Source: Saccharomonospora cyanea NA-134 | GTDB taxonomy: Bacteria; Actinomycetota; Actinomycetes; Mycobacteriales; Pseudonocardiaceae | DNA length: 64,000 bases | NCBI RefSeq assembly: GCF_000244975.1 | Contig: NZ_CM001440.1 | Coordinates: 1,725,538 to 1,789,537 of the forward strand | Reading direction: 5' to 3' | Shown: positions 45,301 to 54,918 of the stretch, piece by piece | Layout: the number at the start of each line of letters is the position of its first letter | How positions within the stretch are numbered: position 1 is the first letter of the stretch | The notes under the pieces: generated by a model | What the model was told of the DNA's origin: nothing | Database searches by the model: none | The model's input: only the letters and a program-made list of their open reading frames with translations | Translations under genes and position numbers: made by a program

Positions 45301-48300
45301 GGCCGCACCGGAGGTGCCCGCCGATCCGGTGGAACGGCGGCTCGTCGAGGTGTGGGCGGACGTCCTCGGGGTCGGCCGGGTGGGTGCCCACGACGGGTTC
45401 TTCGAGCTCGGCGGCGACTCCATCCGGGCGGTGTCGGTGGTGGGGGCCATGCGCGAGGCCGGCTTCGACGTCTCGGTCCGGGACGTGTTCGCCCACCAGA
45501 CCGTGGCCGCCCTCGCGGACCTCGTGCGTGGCAGGGGCACGGTGGAGGCGCAACAGGGCGTGGCCGAGTTCGCGCTGATCAGCTCCGAGGACAGGGCGGC
45601 CCTGCCGGAGGGGGTCACCGACGCCTACCCACTGTCCCGCAACCAGATCGGCATGATCGTCGAGATGCTGGCCGACGAGCAGCGCCGCTACCACAACGTC
45701 ACGTCGTTCCGTATCCGCGACGCCGCACCGTTCTCGTTGACCGCGATGACGGCCGCGGCCAGGGAGCTGGTGCGGCGGCACGAGGCTCTGCGCACCTCCC
45801 TGCACCTCAGCGATTACTCCGTGCCGATGCAGCTCGTGCACGCGACGGCCGAGCTGCCCCTGGGGGTGCGCGACGTCAGCGGGATGGACGCCGCCCGGGT
45901 CGAGCAGATCCTGCGCGAGCACTCCGACCGCGAACGGGAGACCCTGTTCGACCTCACCACTCCGGGGCTGATGCGGTTCTTCGTGCACCTGACCGGTGAC
46001 GACGGGTACTGGCTCACGGTGACCGAGTGCCATCCCATCCTCGAGGGCTGGGGTCACCACACCATGATGATGGAGTTCCTCGACTGCTACGACCGTCTCA
46101 GGCGCGGCGAGGAGCTGGAGGCGTACCAGGCGCCGCCGGTCAGGTTCGCCGACTTCGTCGCCGAGGAAATGGCGGCGATCGAGTCGCCGGAACACGCGCG
46201 TTACTGGCGTGGCGTGGTCGACAACCATCCGGCGTTCACCCTCCCGGAACAGTGGGGGGACCCGGCCGTCCCGGCCGGGCGGAAGTACCAGACCGCCGTC
46301 GAGTGGCGTGACCTGGAGGACGGGCTGAGAGCGGCGGCGACCGCGGCCGGTGTCTCGTTGAAGTGTGTCATGGTGGCGGCGTACGCGAAGGTGCTCGCCC
46401 AGCTCACCGACGAGCCGAGTTTCCACTTCGGACTGATCTGCGACGCCCGCCCGGAGCGGTCGGGAGCCGACCGGGTGTACGGCATGTACCTGAACACGGT
46501 GCCGTTCGCGGTGGACCGGCCGTCCGGCCGGTGGCGTGACGTGCTGCGTGCCGTGTTCGACCGGGAGGTGGAGCTGTGGCCCCACCGCCGGTTCCCGTAC
46601 CCGGAGATCGCGCGGATGCGCCCACCGCGCGAGCGTCTCGTCAACACGATCTTCAACTACCAGGACTTCCACCAGGTCGACACCGACCTCGTGGACGACA
46701 GGGCGGGCAACGACGACAGCCCCACCGAGTTCCCGCTGAGCGTGTCCTCGCGGGTCGGCATGATCTTCGTGACCGTGGACCCACGGCAGGTGACGGAAGC
46801 ACAGGCCGATCTGATCGCCCGCTCGTTCCGGCTCGTGCTGGAGGCCATCGCCGAGGACGTGGACTCCGACGCGGCACGCGCCGCGCTCCCGGCCGAGTAC
46901 CGGCGATGGTTGCTGGAGTCGGCGCGCACCCACGTGCGCCCGGCGGCGCAGGGACAGCCGGACACCCTCACCCACGCGCTGGACGCGTTCGAGCGGCAGG
47001 TCGCCCGCACTCCCAACGCCGTCGCCGTCCGGTGCGGCGACGACGAACTGAGCTACGCGGAACTCGACGAGTGCGCCAACGCGCTCGCGCAGCGGCTGCG
47101 TTCCACCGGCTTCGGTCCGGGGCGGGTCGCGGGCGTCGTCGTCAGGCGGGACCTCAACCTGCTGGTGTCCCTGCTGGCGACCTGGAAGGCGGGCGGCGCG
47201 TACGTTCCTCTGGGCTGGGAGTTGCCGTCCGAGCGGTGGAACTTCCTCCTGGCCGACAGTGGAGCGCACTGCGTGGTGACGCCTCCCGAGTCCGTCGACC
47301 GCGTGCCCCACACCTTCACCGGCCCGGCCGTGCTCGTCGACCACCGCAAACTGGCCGAGTCGGGCAGGAGCGCGACACCGCCGCGGCGCGACGTGGACAG
47401 CGCCGAGTTGGCCTACGTCATCTACACCTCGGGGTCCACGGGCAGACCGAAGGGAGTGCGGATCAGCCACGCGGGGCTGGCGGGATACCTGGCCTGGGTC
47501 GTGGACGACTACGCCTCCGCACGCGCGGGCGGTGCACCGCTGTTCTCCACGCCCGCCACCGACCTCACCGTCACCACCCTGTTCGGACCCCTGCTCACCG
47601 GGCAGCCCGTCCACATCGTTCCCGAGGACACCGACCTCTCCGAACTCGGCAGGCGGTTGGTGGACGGCGCGCCGTACAGCTTCGTCAAGCTGACGCCGGG
47701 GCACCTCGAAATCCTGACGCAGCAACTCGACGACACGGCGCTGCGGGGCAAGGTGGGAACCCTCGTGGTGGGCGGTGACCTCTTCCCCGGGGCCACGGCC
47801 GAACAGTGGCGTGCCCGCCTGGGCGACGCGCGGGTGGTCAACGAGTACGGCCCCACCGAGATCACCGTCGCGAACTCGATCCAGGAGGTGCACGGCCCCC
47901 AGCCCGCGGTGGTGCCGATCGGCAGACCGCTGCCGGGCACGTCGCTGCACGTCCTCGACGACAACCTGGAACCCGTGCCGGTGGGCGTCGTCGGCGAGGT
48001 CTGCGTCGGCGGTGCCGGGCTCGCACAGGGTTACTCCGGACGCGCCGCGCTCACCGCCGACCGTTTCGTCCCGGACCCCTACGGTGAGCCCGGGGCGCGG
48101 CTCTACCGTACGGGCGACGTCGGGCGGGTGCGCCCGGACGGGACCGTGGAGGTCCTGGGCAGGCGCGACGGCCAGGTCAAGATCCGCGGTTACCGGGTCG
48201 AACTCGGGGAGATCGAGGCCGTGCTCACCGGCCACCCGGTGATCGCCGAGGCCAAGGTACTGCTGCGGACCCCGCCCGAGGGGGCCCCGCAACTCGTCGC

Positions 48301-48736
48301 CTACCTCGTGGCCGAACGCGACACGGACGCGATCGGAGCCGACCAGCTCGGCCGGTGGCTTTCTCAGGCACTGCCCGAGTACATGGTGCCGACGGCGTAC
48401 ACCTGGCTCGACCGGATGCCGTTGTCGAGCAACGGAAAGCTCGACACGGCCGCGTTGCCCGCCCCGGAGCGGACCACCACCTCCGCCGAGTACACGGAGC
48501 CGGGTACCAAGACCGAGAAGCTCGTCGCGGAGATCTGGCGGCAGGTGCTGGGCCACGCCCGCATCGGACTCGACGACGACTTCTTCGCCCTGGGCGGGGA
48601 CTCCATCCGCGCTGTCGCCCTCAGCTCGGCACTGCAGGCGGCCGGGATCTCGGTCACCGTCCGAGAGGTGTTCGACCATCCCACGGTCGCCGCTCTCAGC
48701 GCGTGGATCGCGGACCGCGCCGACCACCGCCGTTGA
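42302..48736 (+). CDS. Non-ribosomal peptide synthetase 1: C-A-T-C-A-T
   Basis: 2144 residues. C1 (~30-450) has HHIACDAWS at 169-177. A1 (~490-980) has YTSGSTG near 647 and NGKLD near its end; T1 carries the pantetheine Ser in GGDSIRA near 1040. C2 (~1105-1540) has CHPILEGW at 1243-1250 in place of HHxxxDGW: the catalytic second His is kept, the first His and the Asp are changed. A2 (~1560-2050) has YTSGSTG near 1708; T2 Ser is near 2101. By manual alignment to GrsA, pocket residues read D-V-P-K-V-G-E-V-G (A1) and D-L-T-K-V-G-E-V-A (A2), closest to asparagine-type codes, so Asn, Asp-like or beta-ureidoalanine residues are candidates. There is no epimerase or thioesterase domain, so the chain must pass on. 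Confidence 0.92.
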   Translation: MSATADVRREELLRRRLRGEGTSGAAGIGRADRSGPLALSFGQEQMWFLDQLNPGSTEYLVPVAFRLLGALEKDALGSAWDMLVRRHEMLRTRHRQGEGGPHQVIDEPVTGTLATVSLTEVGPDERERHLENLLHAESRTPIDLATQWPVRATLVELGVAEHVLLVTFHHIACDAWSSRLLLSELGALYARYRAKERKLLAPLPPLPVQYADYAAWQRNQLSAAGRKRQLGYWRHVLSGLAPLDLPTDHPRPPVRGYAGDEVDFVLSPEVGTGVVELARQSRTTPFVVVMAAFQALLARYTGRTDIAVGTVVSGRTRPELQRLIGYAINTVVVRSRWTEDVTFRALLDHVREIVLDAFDHGDVPFSHVVDELQPQRDLSRTPLFQVVFTMHESAGAAPDVFPDLTVEPLSADGGVARCDLELQVVPQPDGSLRARFLFATELFLPATVERMARHLKRLLAHAVAEPGSRVSALRLVDDDELAELTRPAGPPPRFEHTLTRFDRVVTATPDAVAVVTDECPTTFAELDTRIDRIAHWLSAVGVGPEDLIGILLDRGVDLLATMLACWRVGAAYLPLGPELPARRWGAMLRDSDAKLVVTDSTPDRMAKLGDVFKGRMMVLDEATHGAPVSVPPVEAGALTPDALAYVIYTSGSTGVPKGVAVTHRGLANHLDWVLAEYVGAHSGGAPLFSTVASDVVVPVLFAPLLAGRPVHLLPQDMDLADLGARLVAGRPYAFLKLTPGHLEVLSRQLGPEEIRGLAGTVVAGGDVLLNRHALRWNEWLGTGRVINEYGPTEITVGNSTFVPSEATDREVVPIGTPIPHTSMYVLDDHLRPVPVGVIGEVCVGGVGVVRGYLNRPEVTAERFVPDPFGEPGSRLYRTGDLGRVLPSGDVEFVGRADTQVKIRGYRVELGEIEGVFASHPSVRECRVVLREDGERRDLVCYFVPAAGSATEARELRAWLSEQLPEYMVPSAVVELDRIPLTSNGKLDVAALPRAPEPEAEAAPEVPADPVERRLVEVWADVLGVGRVGAHDGFFELGGDSIRAVSVVGAMREAGFDVSVRDVFAHQTVAALADLVRGRGTVEAQQGVAEFALISSEDRAALPEGVTDAYPLSRNQIGMIVEMLADEQRRYHNVTSFRIRDAAPFSLTAMTAAARELVRRHEALRTSLHLSDYSVPMQLVHATAELPLGVRDVSGMDAARVEQILREHSDRERETLFDLTTPGLMRFFVHLTGDDGYWLTVTECHPILEGWGHHTMMMEFLDCYDRLRRGEELEAYQAPPVRFADFVAEEMAAIESPEHARYWRGVVDNHPAFTLPEQWGDPAVPAGRKYQTAVEWRDLEDGLRAAATAAGVSLKCVMVAAYAKVLAQLTDEPSFHFGLICDARPERSGADRVYGMYLNTVPFAVDRPSGRWRDVLRAVFDREVELWPHRRFPYPEIARMRPPRERLVNTIFNYQDFHQVDTDLVDDRAGNDDSPTEFPLSVSSRVGMIFVTVDPRQVTEAQADLIARSFRLVLEAIAEDVDSDAARAALPAEYRRWLLESARTHVRPAAQGQPDTLTHALDAFERQVARTPNAVAVRCGDDELSYAELDECANALAQRLRSTGFGPGRVAGVVVRRDLNLLVSLLATWKAGGAYVPLGWELPSERWNFLLADSGAHCVVTPPESVDRVPHTFTGPAVLVDHRKLAESGRSATPPRRDVDSAELAYVIYTSGSTGRPKGVRISHAGLAGYLAWVVDDYASARAGGAPLFSTPATDLTVTTLFGPLLTGQPVHIVPEDTDLSELGRRLVDGAPYSFVKLTPGHLEILTQQLDDTALRGKVGTLVVGGDLFPGATAEQWRARLGDARVVNEYGPTEITVANSIQEVHGPQPAVVPIGRPLPGTSLHVLDDNLEPVPVGVVGEVCVGGAGLAQGYSGRAALTADRFVPDPYGEPGARLYRTGDVGRVRPDGTVEVLGRRDGQVKIRGYRVELGEIEAVLTGHPVIAEAKVLLRTPPEGAPQLVAYLVAERDTDAIGADQLGRWLSQALPEYMVPTAYTWLDRMPLSSNGKLDTAALPAPERTTTSAEYTEPGTKTEKLVAEIWRQVLGHARIGLDDDFFALGGDSIRAVALSSALQAAGISVTVREVFDHPTVAALSAWIADRADHRR

Positions 48737-48771
48737 CCCGAAACCAGCGCCGACCGGAAGGGACACCCGCC

Positions 48772-49692
48772 GTGAGTGTCAAACATCTCGTCTCGATCGA
48801 CGACCTCACCGACACCGATCTCGCCGACCTCGTGGACAGCGGAGCCCGGTTCGCCGCCGCGCCCGACGACCCCCGGAAGGTGCTGTCGGGGCGCGTCGTG
48901 GGCCTGTACTTCCGCCTGACCTCGACCAGGACGCGCACGTCGTTCTGGTCTGGGGCACTGCGGCTGGGAGCGGGCGTGGTGAACTTCGACCCGGGAAGCC
49001 TCCAGACCGCGACAGGGGAGACCACGGAGGACACCGGACGGGTGTTCTCGTCCATGCTGGACGTTCTCGTCGCCCGCACCGGCGGCGCTCCGGAGGAGAT
49101 GCGGAGCTGGGCCTCGTGGAACCGCATGTCGGTGATCAACGCGATGAGTGGGCCGGAACACCCGACCCAGGCGTTGACCGACCTGATCACCCTGCGAGCC
49201 CACTTCGGCGACCTGCGCGGGCTCCGGGTCGTCTACCTCGGTGAGGGCAACAACACCGCCGCCGCGGTGGCGCTGGCGTTCTCCCGGATACCCGGCTTGG
49301 AGCTGGAACTGCGGACCCCACCCGGTTACGGCGTCGATCCGGTGATCATGGAGAAGGCGGCACGCTCGGCCGAGCGCAGCGGGGCGCGCGTGCGCGAGGT
49401 CCACCACATGCGGGACCTGCCCGGCGACGTCGACGCCTTCTACACCACCAGGTGGCAGACGACGGGCACCTCCAAGCCGGACCCGGACTGGCGTGCCCGT
49501 TTCGCGCCGTTCCAGGTCACCGAGGGGCTCTGGGAACGCAGCCCGAAGGCGGTGTTCCTGCACGACCTGCCCGCACACCGCGGTGAGGAGGTCACGGCCG
49601 AGGTGCTCGACGGACCCGCGAGCCTCGCCTTCGACCAGGCGGCCAACAAGATGGCCTGCGCCATGGCGGTTCTCGACTGGATCCGGGCGTGA
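48772..49692 (+). CDS. Ornithine-carbamoyltransferase-like enzyme, probably carbamoylating 2,3-diaminopropionate
   Basis: 306 residues from the GTG at 48772. Carbamoyl-phosphate motifs of the ATCase/OTCase family are intact: STRTRTSF (51-58) and HPTQALTDL (130-138). HDLPAHRGEEVT replaces the OTCase HCLPAHRG, and the ornithine loop DxxxSMG is absent: the equivalent stretch is DAFYTTRWQTTG. So the acceptor is probably not ornithine. In the viomycin pathway a homologue (VioL) carbamoylates 2,3-diaminopropionate to give beta-ureidoalanine. With SbnA- and SbnB-like genes in this cluster, the same reaction is the best inference. It follows the NRPS gene by 35 bases and overlaps the exporter start by four. 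Confidence 0.75.
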   Translation: MSVKHLVSIDDLTDTDLADLVDSGARFAAAPDDPRKVLSGRVVGLYFRLTSTRTRTSFWSGALRLGAGVVNFDPGSLQTATGETTEDTGRVFSSMLDVLVARTGGAPEEMRSWASWNRMSVINAMSGPEHPTQALTDLITLRAHFGDLRGLRVVYLGEGNNTAAAVALAFSRIPGLELELRTPPGYGVDPVIMEKAARSAERSGARVREVHHMRDLPGDVDAFYTTRWQTTGTSKPDPDWRARFAPFQVTEGLWERSPKAVFLHDLPAHRGEEVTAEVLDGPASLAFDQAANKMACAMAVLDWIRA

Positions 49693-50939
49693 CGGCCGCT
49701 CCCGGATCCGTGGCAGGCCCTCCACAGGCCGACCGGCCACTGCGTAAGAACCGCGACTTCCGGCTGCTGTGGTTGTCGGCTGGGTTCTCACAGCTCGGTG
49801 CCCGCATGTCCGTGGTGGTGTTCCCGCTGCTCGTCATCTGGCACAGCGGGTCGACCTTCGGCGCCGGGGTGGTCGCGTTCGCCGGGCTCCTGCCGATGCT
49901 GCTCGTGCAGCTGCCCGCGGGAGTGTTCGTCGACCGCTGGGACCGCCGCCGGGTGATGAGGTTGTGTGACCTCGTGGCCGCGGCCGGCATGGTGTCGGCC
50001 GCGGTGCTGCTCGCCGCCGGAGTGGTGTGGCTGCCCCACCTGTGTGCCGTCGCCTTCCTCGAAGGCGCGTGCATGATCTTCTACCAGGTCGCCGAGCGGG
50101 CCGCGGTGCGCAACGTCGTCGCCCCGGAACACCTGCCGTTGGCGGTCTCCCGGAACGAGGCGCGAAGCCGGATCGCGGGAATGCTGGGTCAGCCTGCGGG
50201 CAGTGGCCTGTTCGCCGTCCTGTGGTGGCTTCCGTTCGCCGCGACGGCGGTCGGGCACCTGCTGTCGCTGTTCGGGCTCGGCCGGGTGAAGCGTCCGTTC
50301 CAGACCGAGCGGGTCGAACGTGTGCGGCGGTTCCGGTCCGAACTCACCGAGGGGCTGCGCTGGCTGTGGAGTCAACGCTTCCTCCGGTACACGACCCTCC
50401 TGGTGGCGGTGACCAACTTCCTGGCCCAGACGGTGAACATGGCGCCGATGGTGGTCATCAAGGAGACCGGCGGCTCGGCCGCGTTGGTGGGCCTGGTCGG
50501 CACCATCGGCGGGGTCGGCGGAGTGCTCGGGGCGATGTGCGGATCGTGGTTGTTGCGCAGGCTGTCGTTGGGCGGCCTCGTCATCCTCGACCTCGCCACC
50601 CGCAGCGTCCTGGTCCCGGCCATGGCGTTCACCACGAGCCTGCCCCTGTTGTTCGCGCCCTTCGCGGTGATGTCGTTCACCGGAGCCGTCCTCAACGTCG
50701 GCGCGGGCGCCTACATGGCCCAGGTCGTCCCCGACGAGATCCACGGCCGGGCGATGAGTGCCGTGCTGATGACCTCGTGGGGGGCCAACTCGGCGGGAGC
50801 GCTCGCGGCCGGGGTCCTGCTGGGCGTGCTCAGCACCACGGGCGCGCTCCTGACGGTCACCGCCGTCCTCGTGGCGAGCACGCTGCTGGCGGTCCTGACC
50901 CCCTCGGTGCGGCGGGCCGACATCTCGGTGCCACGGTGA
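49689..50939 (+). CDS. MFS exporter of the biosynthetic cluster
   Basis: 416 residues from a GTG overlapping the carbamoyltransferase stop. About 12 membrane spans can be traced, starting at FRLLWLSAGFSQLGARMSVVVFPLLVIWHSGSTFGAGVV. Motif A appears as PAGVFVDRWDRRRVMRL. It resembles the EntS/MFS_3 group that exports peptides and siderophores. As the last gene of the plus-strand operon it likely gives efflux of the product and self-protection. Confidence 0.85.
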   Translation: MTAAPGSVAGPPQADRPLRKNRDFRLLWLSAGFSQLGARMSVVVFPLLVIWHSGSTFGAGVVAFAGLLPMLLVQLPAGVFVDRWDRRRVMRLCDLVAAAGMVSAAVLLAAGVVWLPHLCAVAFLEGACMIFYQVAERAAVRNVVAPEHLPLAVSRNEARSRIAGMLGQPAGSGLFAVLWWLPFAATAVGHLLSLFGLGRVKRPFQTERVERVRRFRSELTEGLRWLWSQRFLRYTTLLVAVTNFLAQTVNMAPMVVIKETGGSAALVGLVGTIGGVGGVLGAMCGSWLLRRLSLGGLVILDLATRSVLVPAMAFTTSLPLLFAPFAVMSFTGAVLNVGAGAYMAQVVPDEIHGRAMSAVLMTSWGANSAGALAAGVLLGVLSTTGALLTVTAVLVASTLLAVLTPSVRRADISVPR

Positions 50940-50958
50940 CCGGGGAGGAAGGGCGGGA

Positions 50959-50974
50959 GCCCGCCGGAGCGGGC
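50959..50974. terminator. Hairpin between convergent transcripts
   Basis: GCCCGC-CGGA-GCGGGC is a perfect 6-bp stem with a four-base loop, placed in the 37-bp gap between the exporter stop and the stop of the small minus-strand gene. It could end both transcripts. Confidence 0.45.
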
Positions 50975-50976
50975 GA

Positions 50977-51255
50977 TCACCGGGTGGGCAACCGGTTGTG
51001 CGTGGAGGTGGCGGCGAACGTCACGGCCCCGACCGCCGCCCGCGTCGAGGCGACCGCACGGAGCAGCAGATCGCGGTCACAGCGCGCGGACTCGTGATCC
51101 GGAGCGGGTTCGCGTTCGGACGCCGCCAGCACCAGCACCGCCGCCTCGGTGAGGCAGAGCAGGGCCTCGTCGACCGGGTCGGAGCGGTCGGCGGTCTTCG
51201 CCAGCACGTCGAGCTCCGTCCGGAGGGATCGAAGCCGTTCGTCCCGTTGCCGCAT
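50977..51255 (-). CDS. Small helical protein of unknown function in the cluster
   Basis: 92 residues from an ATG with a strong AGGAGG box four bases upstream, which makes the gene convincing. It is predicted helical (RQRDERLRSLRTELDVLAKTADR, VDEALLCLTEAAVLVLAASE, DRDLLLRAVASTRAAVGAVTFAA) with no metal or catalytic motif. I do not recognise it. It ends the minus-strand set, 86 bases after the flavin reductase. Confidence 0.65.
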   Translation of the reverse strand: MRQRDERLRSLRTELDVLAKTADRSDPVDEALLCLTEAAVLVLAASEREPAPDHESARCDRDLLLRAVASTRAAVGAVTFAATSTHNRLPTR

Positions 51256-51341
51256 CGGTCCTCCTGTCCGCGTCGAGCCGAGATCCTCCGGCACGGACGC
51301 TTCTTTCCGTGCGAAGGGAAAAGCGTGCCGAGAGACCGGGC

Positions 51342-51881
51342 TCACCGGTGGGGAGCCGCGGGGACGGGCGCGGACTGGAAGGACCGTCGGCCGTACAACA
51401 GGGGTGGCTGGGTGTGACTGCGCACGTTCACCACACGCCCGAACACGATCCAGTGATCGCCGAACGGAAGCAGATCCGCCACGGCGCACTGGGACACCGC
51501 GAACACGTGCTCCGTCAACACCGGTAGCCCGGTGCTCGGCGCGGGCAGCCACGGCACACTGGCGAACCGGTCGGCGGTCGACGCGAACGTCCGCGCCGTC
51601 TCGGCCCCGTGCTCGGTCAGCAGGTGCACCGCGAAGACCCCGCTCTCGCGCACGGCCGCCAGCGTGCCACAGTCCTCGTGCAGGCACACCAGCAGAGTGG
51701 GTGGTGCCAGCGTGATGCTGGTCAGCGAGTTGCACGTCAGGCCGTGCGGACGGCCGGCGGCGTCGACCGACGTCACCACCGTGACGCCGGTGTAGTAGCC
51801 GCTCATGAACTCACGAAACGTGTCCGGGGTCACCGGCTCGGTGGCCGCGCCGGACTCCGACCCGACAGGAACCGTCTGCAT
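51342..51881 (-). CDS. Flavin reductase partner of the halogenases
   Basis: 179 residues from the ATG at 51881 (GGAGGTG box). It matches the short-chain flavin reductase domain: FREFMSGYYTGVTVVTSVDAAGRPHGLTCNSLTSITLAPPTLLVCLHE, GVFAVHLLTEHG and HWIVFGRVVNVR. These enzymes use NAD(P)H to make free reduced FAD. Both halogenases of the cluster need FADH2, so this is the expected donor. A hairpin separates it from the tryptophan-halogenase-type gene. Confidence 0.85.
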   Translation of the reverse strand: MQTVPVGSESGAATEPVTPDTFREFMSGYYTGVTVVTSVDAAGRPHGLTCNSLTSITLAPPTLLVCLHEDCGTLAAVRESGVFAVHLLTEHGAETARTFASTADRFASVPWLPAPSTGLPVLTEHVFAVSQCAVADLLPFGDHWIVFGRVVNVRSHTQPPLLYGRRSFQSAPVPAAPHR

Positions 51882-51933
51882 TGCTGCACCTCCAGTTCGA
51901 ACCGTCTGCGCCACGCCGCCGTACGAACCGGGG

Positions 51934-51990
51934 CGGGAAAAGGACGACGGGCCGCGCACGGCCGGAAGACCGGTGGTGGCCCGTCGTTTC
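51934..51990 (-). terminator. Intrinsic terminator after the tryptophan-halogenase-type gene
   Basis: ACGACGGGCC (51944-51953) and GGCCCGTCGT (51978-51987) form a perfect 10-bp stem; an inner CCGG-AAGA-CCGG can stack inside. On the minus strand the stem is followed by CCTTTTCCC. It lies immediately after the gene's stop codon. Confidence 0.65.
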
Positions 51991-51996
51991 GAAACG

Positions 51997-53806
<1,810 letters not shown>

Positions 53807-53852
53807 GACACCCTCCAGATGGTCGTGGCTGTGGTGTGTTCACCCTTGTGGC

Positions 53853-53873
53853 CTGCGCCATAACTTCGCTATA
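53853..53873 (-). promoter_or_regulatory. Degenerate cluster-element-like sequence upstream of mbtH
   Basis: On the minus strand ATATAGCGAAGTTATGGCGC overlaps the sbnA-like stop and loosely resembles the TATAGCC...TTGCGGC element found upstream of the oxygenase and NRPS genes. It lies about 50 bases before mbtH. The match is weak and may be chance. Confidence 0.25.
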
Positions 53874-54876
53874 TGCGAGCGACAGCGGGATCCCGCCAGT
53901 GGTGCGTCACGTCACCGAAGTGCTCGCGTACCCACTGGTCGGAGTAGACGGTGTCGAGGTAACGATCACCTCCGTCGGGCAGGATGAGCACACAGGTCGA
54001 TCCCGGCGGCAGTGACGGCGCCAGGCGGTGCAGCGCCGAGACCGCGGCGCCCGACGAACCACCCGCGAGGATCGCCTCACGGGCGACCAGCCGCCGGCAC
54101 CCGACGACACAGTCGAGGTCGTCGACATGGACCACCCGGTGCGCCGCGGACGGGTCCAGCAGGGCCGGTCGTACCGAGGCGCCGTGGCCGGGAACGAGCC
54201 GCGACACCGGGGGCGGGTCCGGGTCGAACAGGACGCTGCCGACCGCGTCCACGCCGACGATGGTGGTCGACAGGCCGTGCGCGCGGACGTACCGCGCGCA
54301 GCCCTGGAGAGTGCCCGTGGTGCCCGTGGGACAGAACAGGTAGTCCACGCGGTCGTTCAGTGCCGTCGCGATCTCCCGCATGGTGCGTTCGTGCGCCTTC
54401 GGGTTACGTGGGTTGGCGTACTGGTTGGGCCAGAACGCGTCGGGCAGCTCGTCGAGGAGCTCCTCGACCCGGCGCAGCCGTGCGGCGAGCAGCTCACCCG
54501 TCACCGGGTCCGGCTCCGTGACGACCTCCACCTCCGCGCCGTACGCCCGGAGCACGGACACGTTGTGGGAGGTCGTCCTGGCGTCGACGACACAGACGAA
54601 CCGCAGTCCGAAGTAGCGGCAGAGCTGTGCCAGTCCGATCGCCAGGTTGCCGGAACTGGATTCCACGACCACCGACCGGCCGGGGTCGAGCTGCCCGGTG
54701 TAGAGCCGGTCGAGCAGCATGCTGACCGCGGTTCTGTCCTTGATGCTGCCCCCGGGATTGAACTTCTCCACCTTCGCGAAGACCCGCATGTCGCAGTCGA
54801 TCGACAACCGTTCCAGTTCGACGAGTGGGGTGGAGCCCACGGTGGCGAGAATGCCCCGCCTCACGTGGTCGGTCAT
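53869..54876 (-). CDS. SbnA-like PLP synthase for 2,3-diaminopropionate
   Basis: 335 residues, start behind AAGGAGGG. It is a cysteine-synthase-fold PLP enzyme: the cofactor Lys is in FNPGGSIKDRTAVSML, followed by VVVESSSGNLAIGLAQLCRYFG, NQYANPRNPKAHERTM, FCPTGTTGTLQGCARYVR, and EAILAGGSSGAAVSAL. The GSIKDR and ESSSGNLA variants are typical of SbnA, which joins O-phosphoserine and glutamate, rather than of housekeeping CysK. Its product is cleaved by the SbnB-like enzyme (36231-37295) to 2,3-diaminopropionate. The gene sits between the pyrrole cassette and mbtH. Confidence 0.85.
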   Translation of the reverse strand: MTDHVRRGILATVGSTPLVELERLSIDCDMRVFAKVEKFNPGGSIKDRTAVSMLLDRLYTGQLDPGRSVVVESSSGNLAIGLAQLCRYFGLRFVCVVDARTTSHNVSVLRAYGAEVEVVTEPDPVTGELLAARLRRVEELLDELPDAFWPNQYANPRNPKAHERTMREIATALNDRVDYLFCPTGTTGTLQGCARYVRAHGLSTTIVGVDAVGSVLFDPDPPPVSRLVPGHGASVRPALLDPSAAHRVVHVDDLDCVVGCRRLVAREAILAGGSSGAAVSALHRLAPSLPPGSTCVLILPDGGDRYLDTVYSDQWVREHFGDVTHHWRDPAVARI

Positions 54877-54918
54877 ATCGGCCCTCCTTCGGCCGCGCCG
54901 GCCCTACCCGGCCACGCT

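Noticed and set aside
44621-48766. A 1381-codon open frame on the minus strand opposite NRPS 1
   Set aside because: It is the antisense shadow of a GC-rich NRPS gene: the translation is rich in His, Arg, Val and Gly, has no domain motifs, and lies entirely under a gene with clear C, A and T domains.
48772-49692. Housekeeping ornithine carbamoyltransferase (argF)
   Set aside because: The SMG ornithine loop and HCLP motif are altered, and the gene is coupled to NRPS and exporter genes rather than to arginine genes.
53869-54876. Housekeeping cysteine synthase (cysK)
   Set aside because: Sequence details around the PLP lysine and the ESSSGN segment, plus the cluster context with an SbnB-like gene, fit SbnA better.
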